A stretch of DNA of 64,000 nucleotides from Struthio camelus (Eukaryota > Chordata > Aves > Struthioniformes > Struthionidae): assembly GCF_040807025.1 (NCBI RefSeq), contig NC_090944.1:118498738-118562737 (forward strand), given 5' to 3'. Below are positions 35,412 through 48,970 of the stretch, piece after piece. A model generated the notes under the pieces. The model was not told the DNA's origin and ran no database searches. It worked only from the letters and a program-made list of their open reading frames with translations. The first letter of the stretch is position 1. Every line of letters starts with the position of its first letter. A program made the position numbers and the translations under genes.

Positions 35412-36174
35412 GCCATGCACATCATATTTGTATAAGTGATGTTTCCCAAAACGGTAGGAACCAAACATCTGTACAGCTCGTGCTCTTCTGAGCTCTATGG
35501 AAATAGTCATACACAGACCCTGTCAGCTTACTTCCAGTCTTAGTTTAGCCAGTCCCTGAAACTATGGCAATGAAGAGCTTTCACTTGAGTGTACATACAC
35601 CACCCACAGTGCCAAAATTCTCAGGGTATTAGCAATGTTAATTGTATGCATTTAGGAATCAGACTTGCGAGCACTACTATAAACTAAGACTGTTTCATTT
35701 ATTATATTATATAAATAGTTTACTCTTATATGGGCTGAAGTAACAAATGTTTCATCCACTGTTTTTTCTTTCATAAAAATATATTCTACTCCTTGTTCAT
35801 GATCTTCTTAGCTTTCAAGCAAGTTAGTAAGATACCCATGCAAACATCGGAGGGCAAAATTTGACCCCATTGTTCATCTCTTCCATTTTGTGGCCCTTAA
35901 CAGTATAATCGTATAAAATAGTACTTGAGTGGCTATAAACAGGGCAAGCTGTATTACACGCTGGTAGTTCCATTCTCTCTGGTATTCATGCATACAGAAC
36001 GTTATTTATCACTAGTAAGTAAATTCCCTGTCATTCTGAAGCATAGTAATCATCATGGGCGCTGGATAAGTTATTTTCATAAGCCAGAAATGCAACTCTG
36101 AGACTCTGCCTATCTAGTAATGGTCAGCGTTTCTGACACTCTAATTCAAGAATGTCAAGTAATGAGTCACCAAA

Positions 36175-36345
36175 GGAGGTCAGTACCCTGATCCCCTTAA
36201 ACCCAAGCTTTCACATGAGAAAATCAGTGCGAAGTGAGGCAAATTATTTTCCCCAGCTTTGCAAATTAGTGGCCAAACCAGGGCAGAATACTAGACTCCC
36301 GCTTTCACTCTAGCGTTCCACCCATTACATTACACCGTGTTACTG
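36175..36345. mobile_element. Possible ancient SINE/MIR-like relic
   Basis: The order GAGGCAAATTATTTTCCCCAG, GCAAATTAGTGGCCAAACC, GAATACTAGACTCC and CACTCTAGCGTTCCACCCAT resembles the tail of ancient amniote MIR/L2-type repeats (sense wording: tgaggc ... ttgcccaaggtcacacagca ... gaacccaggagtcctgactcc ... ctctaaccactagacca). Decay is strong and the family is uncertain. Confidence 0.35.
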
Positions 36346-39300
36346 TGACACTCATCTTCACTGGTGAATTGTGATTAAACTGCTTTAACTTTAGCATGTA
36401 ACAACATTCTCATTTTATAAAATTTGCAAGTACTGCTAGAAGATTTCCAAAAATGGAACATCTCTTACTACAATGTTTTCGGATGCACAAATAAGTGAAA
36501 GCATAGGAAAACTTAACTGTGTAGTACTAGTGCATTACTACATTCTGAATAACGATTGTGAGTTCAGGTTAACTTTTTAAGACTGGTTGGGGAATGTCGG
36601 TTTTGTTGAGGAGATTAGTGATACTTCCCGCTCCTCTGCATACTCTGACGGCCTGAAACTTGCAGGTAAACACTTGTATACAGCTTACAAGTCTTTGGTT
36701 AATTTTAACAACAACCAACTGTTGTTATAGTACTGGAGTTTCAACTAGGAGAGACGCAAAGTATGGTGAAATCTTAGGCTTTACCAAGTCAATCAGAGTT
36801 TTGCTACTAATTTTCGTGTTCCAAAATTTCATTCTAAATGGAGAAAGTATGGAAACATTACTACTTAAAAGCTGAAATGTATTGTACTGAATGAATTCCA
36901 GCTGGAAAAAGGGTAGTGGACAGCGTGCTTGAAAGAAGGGATAAAAGACTTTTGGAGCACTTAAAGTATGCGTTCAACTTCATGATCTTCATGCATTTCA
37001 CTGCCGAAAATATCTTATAAAAGATAATCTTGATCAACGATGGTCCCACTGTGGTTTTATTTAATTATGGTTAAAAGACTTTGCTATGATAACTGCTTGA
37101 GGCTCCTAGGGAGTGTAACTTACACATATAGTCACACTTAAGCTTGTTTTATTGTTTAGTAAATCAAATATGAAGTCCTGCTCCTTCTAATTGTTTGCAG
37201 ATGTATGACATTTTCCTTCCAGTCCAGCAGCACTAAGTATTTTATAACCAATGTGAAAGTGTGGAGACCTCTGTTTAAAACAATAACATGCTCTGAGGAG
37301 CTATATTACTGACATCATACTGGAGTATGAGGGGCCTTCTGTTTTAATACAAACGTCCACTCCCTTCTTAAACATTGAGTAGTGAGGGTATGATAAGCCA
37401 AACGCACTCATGTTGGTTTCTGCGTGTGGCATAAACAGGCACAAATGACATTACTCATGTTTGACTTCAAGTGACTTCAGCGATCTGCTGAGCTTAATCC
37501 TTGGGTAAGAGATGATACAGTACATCCAGATTCTGTTTCTGCTGAAGTGAATAAGAAACACACAGGGAGGTGTGTGGGATTCGCTGCACTTTGTAGGCAT
37601 ATAGCAATCCTTTGGCAGCTTAACTTAAAAGAGATATTTAACACCTTTTTAACATCTGGCCTGAAGAAAACAAGTGAAAATTAAAATATTTATCTATGCA
37701 TGGAGCTTTGCATGCCGTTATCTTAGCATAGACCACATGACACATTAATAACAGATAGCAGGGTTGGTAGCTAAGCCCACTGTGTTGCAGAAGACAGCTC
37801 TTGGGAAATGATTGTGGTTTCCTATCACACATATAAAAGTTATTTTTATAACTACTATCAATCAGAAACGTGTTCTTGTGTAACTGTGAGAAGCAAGAAC
37901 TTTCTGATAAATTCTTAAGGAAGTATGTTTGAATGGTAGGTGCCAGGAACCTCCAGAACTGATGACAAGGTGAGGGAAGAGTATTTTTTAACAAAGATCT
38001 TTTGTATACAAAACACACAAAGTAAAATTCAGTGCTTTGATTTAAGACACTTAAGATAAATCAAGTTCTCAGTTCAAGGTCATTGCTAACTCTATCTTTT
38101 TTTTTCTTTTGTATAGTTGGTTCCTGCTTCAGTTACTTTTAAATTTGTCTTTAACAGAAAGTGCTGCTGAGTTGGTGACCAAGTAGATTCCCATGTGTAG
38201 CACCCGCCTGCCTTTTCAGGAAGCCACTCAGATGTTGTTACTTGTTGATGTGAAAGTATCCCTCAAATTAGGAAAAGCCAAAAATAGCATAAGAAATATT
38301 TTTAAACAAGTAGAGTTAGGCAAAAAAAGCATCCATCAAAATTAGCTCACAGTAAAAATGAATGCCTGCACCCCATTGCCTGCATACAAGAAGACTGAAC
38401 TGTATTTCTGCCATGTTGTTCAGGCACTCTGTGATCTGCAACTGCTCCTACCAAAGTCAAAGGAAAATTGCCCAATCCATTCAGTTTTGGCAGATCTAGT
38501 CTATAAGAAAATACTCGCTCTTCCCTGAACGTCATGACACTTAAAAAAAAGATTAAAGAAAGACCAAGCAAAGGCACCAAATAACCTGTAACCTTGAGAA
38601 GAGAAAGAACTCTTTTGACTTCCCATCATGCTGGTTGTACAAGCAATAAAATAAATAAGCAAACTCTTTTGCTGTTCAGCTAAACCCCTAATTTAGCTTC
38701 CTGTGTTTCTCCAGGCTTGTACACAGTCTCTTTGTAACCCTTTGTTCCACTCTAACGGTAGACGACATTGAGGAGGGGCTGTAAGAGATACCAATCCTTT
38801 CTTGTAGGAAAGAATGACGTGTCTTAAACAGTTCTGCATAGCATTTGCAGGGGGAGGAGGAGGGAGCAGAGCCAATTTGGGTGCTGTGGATATTTTTTTT
38901 TTTACCTGTAGAATCTTTTAAAGTATCTCTCATTTGTTGGAGGTTTTTCTTGGTTTAATTATCTAGTGCTGTTCAAAGTAATTTACCACACTCAATCTAG
39001 GCTTTTACCGCAAGAAGTTAAATTAATTGTTCCTGCATATCTAGAATCCATGTTTTGCAGGGGAGGGGTGAGGGGGAGCAGTTGATGATGCTTTGTTTTC
39101 CACCCACAAATCACTTTGTATACTGTACAGCAGGGATGTGCAACTAGTATACGAAGGCAGCAAAAATTGTATAAATGCAGGTGCACTCAGAGAGCTCTTT
39201 GCAGAACCAGTTCAGGTTTAAGAGTCTGGGTGTGTCTCCAGTAGGGTACTCTGTGTTGACCTTTCCGCTTGGATGCAGGACGTGCTTTTGAAATGCATCT

Positions 39301-40179
39301 CCTAATGAGCTCCACTTACTGTGCTTTGATTCATTTCCTACACATGAAATGGATTCTATTCAGATGAAACTAAACCTGAAATGCGCTGCAGGAGTGCCAC
39401 TAATATGCTGCAACCACTAACGAGCATTCAGGCCTCAGGAGCATACTAGAGAGTACAAAGACACTCAGAAACGCAGAAACTGGAACAGCTGGAGCCTCTG
39501 CACCAACTAATCTGCTCATGTTGGTCCACACTATTTGGTAATAACAGATGTAACTTGTGTTTAGTACATCACCTGCACAGCGCAACGTGAACACAGCTAT
39601 TTAACAGCTTCTTAGGTTAGCCCCAGAACCGTTTTGTGGGGCCTTTTTTTAAAATTATGCCTGTAATAAGAAGAGCGTAGCATCTCAAGTTTTCTCACGT
39701 CTTGTACTTTAGGAGTACATTAAGAAGAGTCTGAGTTGCAAAGTCTAATTTCAGAGGCATTAATCAAAGCAAGACATTTTTAGTTTGGTGGGGGGTAGGA
39801 GGAGAGGCACTGGAAGTAAAAGTAAGGTCTAGTTGTCTGTTTTGGGAAGACAACCCAAAGTAAATTATTCTTTTGATTGCCATTAGTTCATCACACAGCT
39901 TATTGAGGCGTAGTTCATATGTACCTTTGTTTGCTGCGTTACTTCAGCAAGTGGAAAATTCTTTTTTTTAACCTGTAATAGCCTTCCGAAGGGACGGACT
40001 TTGTTGCACATGCTATTTGCATCCTAATTACTTGGAAAACCCATAGAATTTTGTGGATCTAAGGGAGCCCACAAAAGGATACAAGCTGATGTTTTCACAG
40101 CAATTTGTACTGAGTGTTCAGAGAAGCCAATTAATTTTGTGTACATCTGGGTGTATCGTGCAGAGATCATCTTTCATCA

Positions 40180-40209
40180 ACACATCCTGAACTAAACACA
40201 TCCTGAACC
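40180..40209. repeat. Short direct repeat
   Basis: ACACATCCTGAACTA is followed at once by AACACATCCTGAACC, a ~15-bp tandem duplication with one or two mismatches. Confidence 0.8.
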
Positions 40210-43200
40210 AATTGTTCAAGTTGTTAATCTGTGAAGTTGCTGCATTATACTGCAAAGAGTCCTTTCTGGAGGATCTGTCTTAATTTATCTTGGGGAAACA
40301 GGGAGGGGGGAAGGGAGGTCACCAGAAAACATCTTGTTTTGAGGGCCTGTTTTCGGGCATTTTCAGAATTTGGCTACTCTAAATCATCTTCCCATCTGTG
40401 CTGTTTGCACAGCTGTGAGTGTCATGTCAAGACCTTGGACAGATATTCTCTGTTCTGTCTGATCATTTTACTGTGAACATCCATCACAAGCATAAATACT
40501 AGCAGCTGCTTCACTTCCTTTAGTTACTTACTGCTTTTCCGTGATTCTGACCCCTACAGGAATATGCTCGGTACGTTGCCACTAACGATGCATAGCGTGT
40601 GCTAATCGTGCTAAACGTTGTAGATTCAAGCAAGCCTCAGAAAGTTGTATTAACTTAGTTACTTGGATTGTGATTACGCAGGCTATCATTAGACTTAAAG
40701 CTTAGCTTAACAAAATAAACTTGTTAGCAGTCCTCATGGCTTCTTATTAGAGAAAAATGGGATCTTATGGGATCAAGTTGACTGTCATACTGGTTTTGAT
40801 TTGTTGATTGCGAAGCCTGTTTGCTTAATAGCTCTGATTAGGCTAATTCTTACCGGACAAAATACAGCAGATGTAGTCAAAAGGCACGTGACATCAAATC
40901 TGGACATCCATCCTCCTTCAGAATTTCAGTTTCTAAGCTGGGCATCTTTTTCATAACGCAACCAGGAATAACACCAGATAGCAGAAGAGAGGACATGGTT
41001 ATATCTAATCCTTATTGGGTATCACAGTATATCTGGCACCCTGTTAAAATACATGGAGCATTTATATATGTCTACAAGGAATTCCCTGTACCTGTCACAA
41101 ACACTCAGTCAAAAATTTCCTAAAAGTCAGTGAAACTTACAAGTAACAATAGCTACCATCTGTTGCGTTCAGCAATGTTGGGTAGCATAAAACAGAGAAG
41201 GGGCTGGCTTTTGTTCCAGCTCTTTCAAAATCTGCTGTTAATGAATTGTCATCTGTAGAGTTACAGTGGTACAGAGTTTCCCTAGCAGTGTGAGAGCATT
41301 CCAGCAGCTGCTCTTGTCACCTTTCTTGGAAAATTTTATAGTAATACCATTGCTACTTTGAGGATAGACTCTTTCTCCCATTCTTTCATGAAGTAAAGTG
41401 ATTTTCTTAATTTCTGTTTGCTTTGAGCAGATCTGCAGTTATTTCATCCTGGACTACTGCACTGTAGTTTTTTAGCCTGCTGAGAAGGGCTTTGTGTTCC
41501 TCCTTTCCCCAATTGTTTGCTCCAGGTAATTTTCTCTCAACTAACACTTTTTTTCCTCTACGTTTTCAAACGTGAGACTCGTTTCAGATTACATAATATG
41601 TAATGAAAATGCTCTTACCTCTGTTTTATTTCATTTTTTTCAGCAACAATGAGAATGCTTTCATGTTGTATTCTTGCAGGGCCATTACAGTTGCAACCAG
41701 TTACTGAAAAACCTTCCAGTGGCCTGACAGGTCACTTGTTCTGCTTTTTGTCTACCACTTCCCCTTGGTCAAGTTGTCTATCAGCAGCTATACATCTTTA
41801 CTTCTTGAGTATTTTATCAGTGAGCTATTTCCCTCCATCTTGTTGCCAGCATGTTAATTTTCTGTGTGGTACTGGCACTGACGTTAGCCAGCTTTTCAAG
41901 CTTTAATGTTAGCACCCCAAATAGTTTTGATTGCCCAGTCGCCTTTCCTAACCATAAAACATCGCTATTTGTTCTCAGCTTTACTAACAATACAATACAT
42001 TCCAGAGACTTAAGAAGCTTCTTGCAGATCTCCAATAATGGGATGCTAATTTAGCAAGCTGGGCAACTAGTTCAAGAGCTGCAGTTCAGAACTTATTTTC
42101 CTTATATTATTCTCTTTCCAAGTGATTTTCTTCATTTAGTTTTCATGCTGTCAAAGCAAGATGATAGCTACAGCTAGTTTTTGCCTTTCTATGTATATGT
42201 GCCAAAATATTCCTAAAGGAAGACAAAGCTTTTGAAAAATAAGGAAGTGAGTTGTTTTATTCTTCACTGTACCATCTAAAGAGGCATATATTCCTTTGCA
42301 TAGGCTTTTCTAAGGAAAAATATTTCCTGCACTACAGCAAAGTAAACTAGGCTCTGTTATTATTTGAATTAATTCAGTATATTGTTATCATGCTGTTTTG
42401 CTATCGTCCAGGACAATGAGAATGTAGTATTGTAGGACTATACTAGCGATTTCCTTTTGGTCTTGTAGCAACTGCGATGAAACAGTCGTTTCGGAGTTTA
42501 CCTTATTACACAGCATCTTAAGCATCATACTCATCCAGCATTGTATAGTCAGCTGTTCTTGTATGACACTTTACACAGCCAGCGCCTGTCACAGGATGGC
42601 AACCCACTTGTCCTGTGCGTGTTACTGAGTAGGAACTTTTATACAAGCTGAGCTTGGCCGTCTCCTTTTCGTTACGCTCCAGGAATGAATTTATCCTCAT
42701 TTTCACTCTATGATGTTGTTTGAGATGTTTTTTCTGGACTGTATCATTTATGTTTCTTCTAGAACTCTACATAGAAACTTTAAACATCCTTTCAGCTAGA
42801 AGGTTTTTATCACAGGAAAGGTAGCCGAGTGCCTTTCATACAGTTCAGTTGCTTCTAAGCACAAGATCCAAAGATCTGAATTTGGCTAATGAGATCTCTC
42901 TTCTCGATATGTGACAAGAGTATGTGGAATAGGTAGTCAGCCGGGTAAGGTTCACGGATAAAAGCATGAAAGTTCACAAATTGTATCTGTTTTCATCTGT
43001 AATTTGCTAAGTTTCATTTCCATAGTACCCAGAAAGCAGTTATTCACCCAGTTAAATACCCAGCGAAAGGCTATTTGCCGTAATTCAATAATACAGCAAA
43101 ATTTGACTTGAAAAAACATGTTCAGTGCTTAAGTATCCTATTTATACCTTCTTTCATTTACATTTTAACTTTACAGGAGGGGTTTGCAAATTACAGAGTT

Positions 43201-46200
43201 ATGAAACAGTTTAGTACACATATAGTACACACATATTATTATAAAATGCCTTTTATGCTCATTCACATTTTTGTGTTTTATTTGTTGCTCTAAAATCATA
43301 TTAAAAGTTGGTTCTGTTGTAAGTGTAGTGGGAAAAGGTCTAATTTTTGTTATGTATAATTATATGGTAAAACCTGTAGCTTTGAAACTGAAAGAAAGAT
43401 ACTAAGAAGACGGCATGTGTTACACACACGTTTGTAAATTACAGTGCTAAGAAAATGTTCTTGAGGCATAGAAATTAATTAGACCTTTTCTGGCATCATG
43501 TATCCCTACCTTTTAATTAAACATTTGTAGAACTAGATACTCAGTAGACTCTTATCTGTCAGTATTACTGAATATCTCAGTAAGTAATTTCACCTAATCG
43601 AAAAGTGCCAACTAACTATTCTGACTAATAATTCATTCTGCAGTTAAAAGGGTTTTTTTCTACATAGCTTCCCTGTTTTCATTGTTCATTTTGTTTTCTA
43701 TTTTCTTTTAACTTCCACATCAAAACAGTGTATTTCTGGAGGGGGAAGTATGGTGCTTGTTTGGTTAAGGATGGTGGTGGTGACCACAGATGGCTACCCA
43801 CAGAAATAATTAAAATTCTAAAATAGGATGATGTAGGATGTGGTATATAAAGGTGTATCTCCTGGGAGCACCTGTTTACTTTGTGAAGCTCTGAATCTCT
43901 GTCTTTATTACCTACTGATGAAAAAGTTCAGCCCTGCAATTGAACATACCTAGGCTTTTTTGCGTTGTTTAAGCCTACTTAACACCATTCTGAAATGGAG
44001 AAGACATGGCTGGGCCTTCTTTTGTAAGCTGAATTTAATCTGGAGTAAATATCTACTCTAATGCACGACCTGCTATGATGTGATATAAGCAAATCTGACA
44101 TTGCACTTGAGGCTGTTTAGTCCATGTCTGAACAGATGCGCCATGTAGTTTTCTGAGTACAAACATAACTTGTTCAAGGATTTTTATATGCATATGCATG
44201 CATGCACGGGATTTCTGTTAACAGCCAACTGGTCATAATGTGTGCAGTCAATTCCCAGTAGATAGCGAAAGCAATGGAGAGTATGGTGATTTCAAAGTTA
44301 CAAGCCTGGATGACTTCAGGAATGCATATTGTCCATCACTAAAACCTTCAGCCTGACTTTTCAAAGTAGTTGGTGAGAGTTCACCCATGAATCTTTTATT
44401 TCAGAAAGACTGTCTTTAAAAAGGACTACTGGCCTCTTCTGTTTGTGTAAATGATGCTCATGTACCTTGATAGTATTGATACATAAAGTTCACTACCAGC
44501 TGTAACTTTCACTAATAGAAAAGAAAGACTTTGATACGTCAGATAGTAATATGGCTTTATAAAACTAGTGTTTATGCAAAGAAGTTTTAGGAGTTCTCAT
44601 TAGTTAAAATTTACAAGAGCTGAAGAAATCTGTCAAAAATAGAAGAAATCTTATGAGAAGAAAAAATGACACGATAGCAGAAAACAGTGAGTAGTAGTAT
44701 GGACAATCAATTACTGCAGATTTCTTAGTATAATAAATGATATAAAAGGCAATCCTTTCAAATACTGTAGCAGTTACCTGTTGTGATAGAAGTTTAATGT
44801 TAGAAAATGGATTGGACTTTTAACAGGTAATAATTTTCTTTATGGTTTAAAAGAGGCTGCCAATAAACTAACGTCTAATAACAGACTTGTGCAGAGGAAA
44901 AGGAATAAAATATGGCAAAACCAGTAGGTCCATAAGTGAATATTTAGCTCATATGATTTAGCTCATAAAACTATCTTGGTCAGAAAGATGGAGAAAGCAA
45001 TCTTTCTCTTGCCTAGACAGTCAATGGAGAAGTTAGTATGTCTGAGGTGCATTAGGAAAGAGCTGGAATTAAATACGTATTTAGAAGCAACAAATACATT
45101 TTCGTATTTTGAGAACAGTTCATCTAAGTCAATAAAGACAGCACCATTTTAAGAAACTGATCTCTTTTTCAAAAGTCTTCATGAAGTAGAGTTACACATC
45201 ACAATTTTGAAACCATTTTGTTAGCCAGCACCTGCATTACCAGATCTTATTTGTACTTTTATATCTTATTGTAGTTAAAACTCCTTCCTAGTGGATGAAT
45301 TTGGTCTAAATAGACTTAATTTGGGCTAAATATACTTTCTGACAAAGAAGTTCTCAATATAGTTTTTAGGTGATATAAAATAATCTATTTAACTAGTCTC
45401 AAGTGTAAGAGCCAAAACAGTGATATTTCAATAAACACCACTGCTGTTAGTGCATAGATACATCAGAAATCAGCAATACTTTGGAGCTCCTACTGATCTG
45501 CTCCCACAGGCTGTGGAAGATAAGTTCTTATTTTAGTCCTTCCAGAAGCTATTGGAAAGTAGAGGAAAGTGTGGAGAATCTGAAACAGTCATTCCTGTTT
45601 CCCATTGGTAAAGAAAAAAAGCTTTCTTATCTAAAATCATCCTGCTTGCATTTGCTTTTGGTCATGATTTTCCTCAATTGTATGCGGCTTAATTTGGATG
45701 ACTGGGGCCGATTTTCTTTCCAGCTCACTCCCTGTACATTACTTGAGTAGACAAATTAAGGATGATCACAAAACTCCAACTAAAGATACTGCCAGCACTT
45801 GTAAGCCCAGTATCTCTTTCTCTTTTATCTAGAGCAGAGAACCTTGTACAAGCAGATAAAGATGACAGGCCCAAGTCAGCAGTATTGTTCTGGTTGAGTG
45901 TCTGTTGGACTGCTGGTATATGTAGAAGCAGCTGAGTGTTACAGCCCAAATAAGCCTCAGTTGAAACAGACTTATAACCATCTTCTGGATAATGGTTTGT
46001 GTACTGTAAAGGTTGGATGCAGGAAAAAAAAGAAACCCTTTTTTCCCATCTTGAACCCTGCTGACCTTCATTATTTCAACAGTCCAGAAGCTATATTCAT
46101 AAATTTCAGTCTGTTACTGCTCAGTATGTGTGAATGGTGATGTGGAGAGTGGATTTTTTTTTTTTTTCATTCCAAGCTATTCCTCTATCAGAAAATGTGG

Positions 46201-46879
46201 TTCTCTACTCCTATAGAAGGCAAAAAACTCCGTTTGTAGAAGAAAGCTACATGAATAGGTTGCCTCAATATGTATTTAAATCAAAATGTACTCTCAATTA
46301 TGATTAGACTCGAATTTCAGTATGCACCATTAAGAGATTCTCCTTCTTACTATGTATGCAGATTTATAAGGCTCCAGGCCCCTTTGAAATAAATTGAAAG
46401 CACAGCCAGGTAATAAAGCCAAAACCAGAAACTAGCCAAGGAGATCCCCTCAGCAACACCCTCGAACACCGTCAGCCTCTTCCCCTAAGCGCAGCTTTAG
46501 AGCACTTGTCTTGATCTTGTCTCTGCTTTCTCCATCCCTGTGAAAGCTTCTTAGGGGATTCCCCAGCCAACAGAAAAGTCTAAGCTATATTAGTGGCTGT
46601 TTGTGATGGAGAAACAGTTTGCTTGCTTGATTTCCTTTACCTGTCAAACCACTCACAGGGAATGTTGCTGTGTGCAGTACTTCTCAGCCCATTTCAGGGA
46701 GAATATTGCAAAACAGGAGTAGTTAACAACAGGAGAAAGCAACAGGGGATGAGGAGAGATTTTAAAGGTTGAGAAAAGAGATGAGAAGTGTAGCAAAATA
46801 ACTGTATTTCCCCACTTTACAGCACAACAATTCAAAATGTCATTTCTGAAGCTAAAAGTTGGTTTGGTAGGAGAACCCT

Positions 46880-47140
46880 AAAAAAGTGAAAGCTTCTTGA
46901 ACTCACTGCTATAGGATATGAGTGAGGCCAAGAACTTACAAACCTAACTAAAGAAAGGACTTGGACATTCTCCGTGCTGAGAACAGTCGGAAAGGGATAT
47001 CCAATCTAATGGATGTATAGATGTTTAAAGTAATCTTTAATTATTAACAAATATCAGGATGAGATTTAATTGTTGGGAGGTAGATAAATTCACATCCAAC
47101 TGGCAATATTCTTACCCTTCTCTGAGGTTTCTAGTGCTGC
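46880..47140 (+). mobile_element. Old CR1-like LINE relic
   Basis: CTTGAACTCACTGCTATAGG, then GTGAGGCCAAGAACTTA and GGACTTGGACATTC, resembles the 3' coding end of old CR1 families, followed by decayed tail-like sequence. Similar in type to the relic at 5215-5330. Boundaries are approximate. Confidence 0.45.
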
Positions 47141-48743
47141 CCAGTTTAGAGAAAGCATAATGGGTTAGAAGAACTGCAACTCTAACTCAAACTGTTAAAT
47201 TTCCCATCTTGCTGCATTTAGTGACTCCTGCATATGGATTGGGCATAAAGCCTGTTTCCCATAGTTTTGCTCAATATATCTGGTGGACATCTGATCTTCA
47301 GTATCATGAGGGAACAATTTCCTGCCATATGAGCTGCAGAAGGTTGAGACTTTTTTTTTTTTTTTGAACAGGAAGCAAACCAGGATAGTTTTGTTGACTA
47401 TTTGAAAACATTAAGAAATTCAGGCAAATATATCTGTAATTCTGATAAATTTATGTACTAATAATCTGATCTAAGTGAGTATTAACTATCAAATGCAATT
47501 TAAAACAAATAAAAAGAAGTCAGGTGTTGATATCAGAATGTCTTCATCATAGAAATCACAGTTTGTTATTGTGAGGAAAACCATGCAGTACTAAGTGACA
47601 AGTGGCATCATTTTCTACTGCAGTAGCTTTCAGGGACCTTACTCAGGTTCCATTTTTCTGGACAACAAATCTATCCTGCCTTACAAGAAAAGATCCTCAT
47701 GGTGCATGCACTTGCATATCTTAACAAGCACATACTCTACACAAAGTTGTTGCCGTGCTTGGTGTTATATTCAGGACAAAAGTAGCTGTTTCTTATATCA
47801 TTTGTATTTGATTCTTTGTTCTAATATCAGTCTTGTCCAGTCTAGTCAAAAAGGGCCTCAGCAACTTCTGGCTCATAAATGCTGCACGAGCCTCCTGGGC
47901 TCCATACGGATGCCTCATCTGTGATCAAACAGGGCCTAACAGGCCATTTCACCGTGCCTTGTCCTCAGGGTGGAGTCACACTCCTATGACAGTTACGATC
48001 AGTAGGCTGAAAGCAAAATATTGAAGAGACCAATGGCACCAGTTGGGATTTTCACAGACTGAATTCTAGGGGTTTGGCCAGAAGGAATGATCCTCAATGT
48101 CTAAAAATATGAAAAATGGCAAAAATATGACACAAAAATATGGAATTTGGCCATAACGTTCCAAGCAGGACAGCCATGGGTTCTGCCTGGGTCAGCTGGA
48201 GACTGACTGTCTTTGCAGAAGCTCACCGACACACCAACTAAAACACGCTCCAGCTTTATGGCATAAAGTTATGGAACTGTTTTTGTCACACAAATTCAGC
48301 TTCAAGAGAGAATTACTGTCCCATTGGGATGCAATTGGGGTGGGTTACTTAGGCAACAGCCCTTTAAAACTGGGATGATAATATGCAGGCTTTTCCATGC
48401 CTGTCATTTGTCCTTAATTTGAAAAAATTAAATGCTTCTGTCCCATTGTTAACTATTCTTAGCCCTAATTTCACAGTTTAGCCCAGTGATGACCGAATGG
48501 CTTCCTTACAAGTTTTTGCTCTCAGCTCACAGCTGTCCTGAATGTATTTAGTTTGGTGCTTAGCTTGCATTAAAAAAAAAACTCTGACTCAGCCTTCATA
48601 AATGTTTTAATCAAAAATCTCACTAGACTGAAGTACTGCTTAAGCATCGTTCTCTATCTGTAAGACTGCTGCATCTTAAATTTAGCCAGGGAAAAGAAAG
48701 CTAATACAGTTTTCCATCATGGGTAATAGTTTAGAATATATTG

Positions 48744-48970
48744 CAGAATCACAGAATTAATTCAGGTGGGAAGGGACCTCAGGAGGTCTCTAGTCCAACC
48801 TGCTGAAAGCAGGGTCAGCTCCTCAGAGCAGGGCTTTATCCAGTCGAGTCTTGAAAACTTCTCTGGATGGAGACTGCACAACCTTTATGGGCTACCTGTT
48901 CTGCTTCTTGACTGCCCTAACAGTGAAAAAGTTTTCCCTTATATTGAATTGGAACCTCTTTTATTTAAAT
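48744..48970 (-). mobile_element. CR1 LINE 3' fragment, antisense
   Basis: Starts on + with the inverted tail CAGAATCACAGAATTA, then GGTGGGAAGGGACCTC, TCTAGTCCAACC and the antisense coding end with GACTGCACAACC and CCTGTTCTGCTTCTTGAC. This is the standard 3' end of a CR1 read backwards. Moderately diverged; inserted opposite to EFEMP1 transcription. Confidence 0.92.
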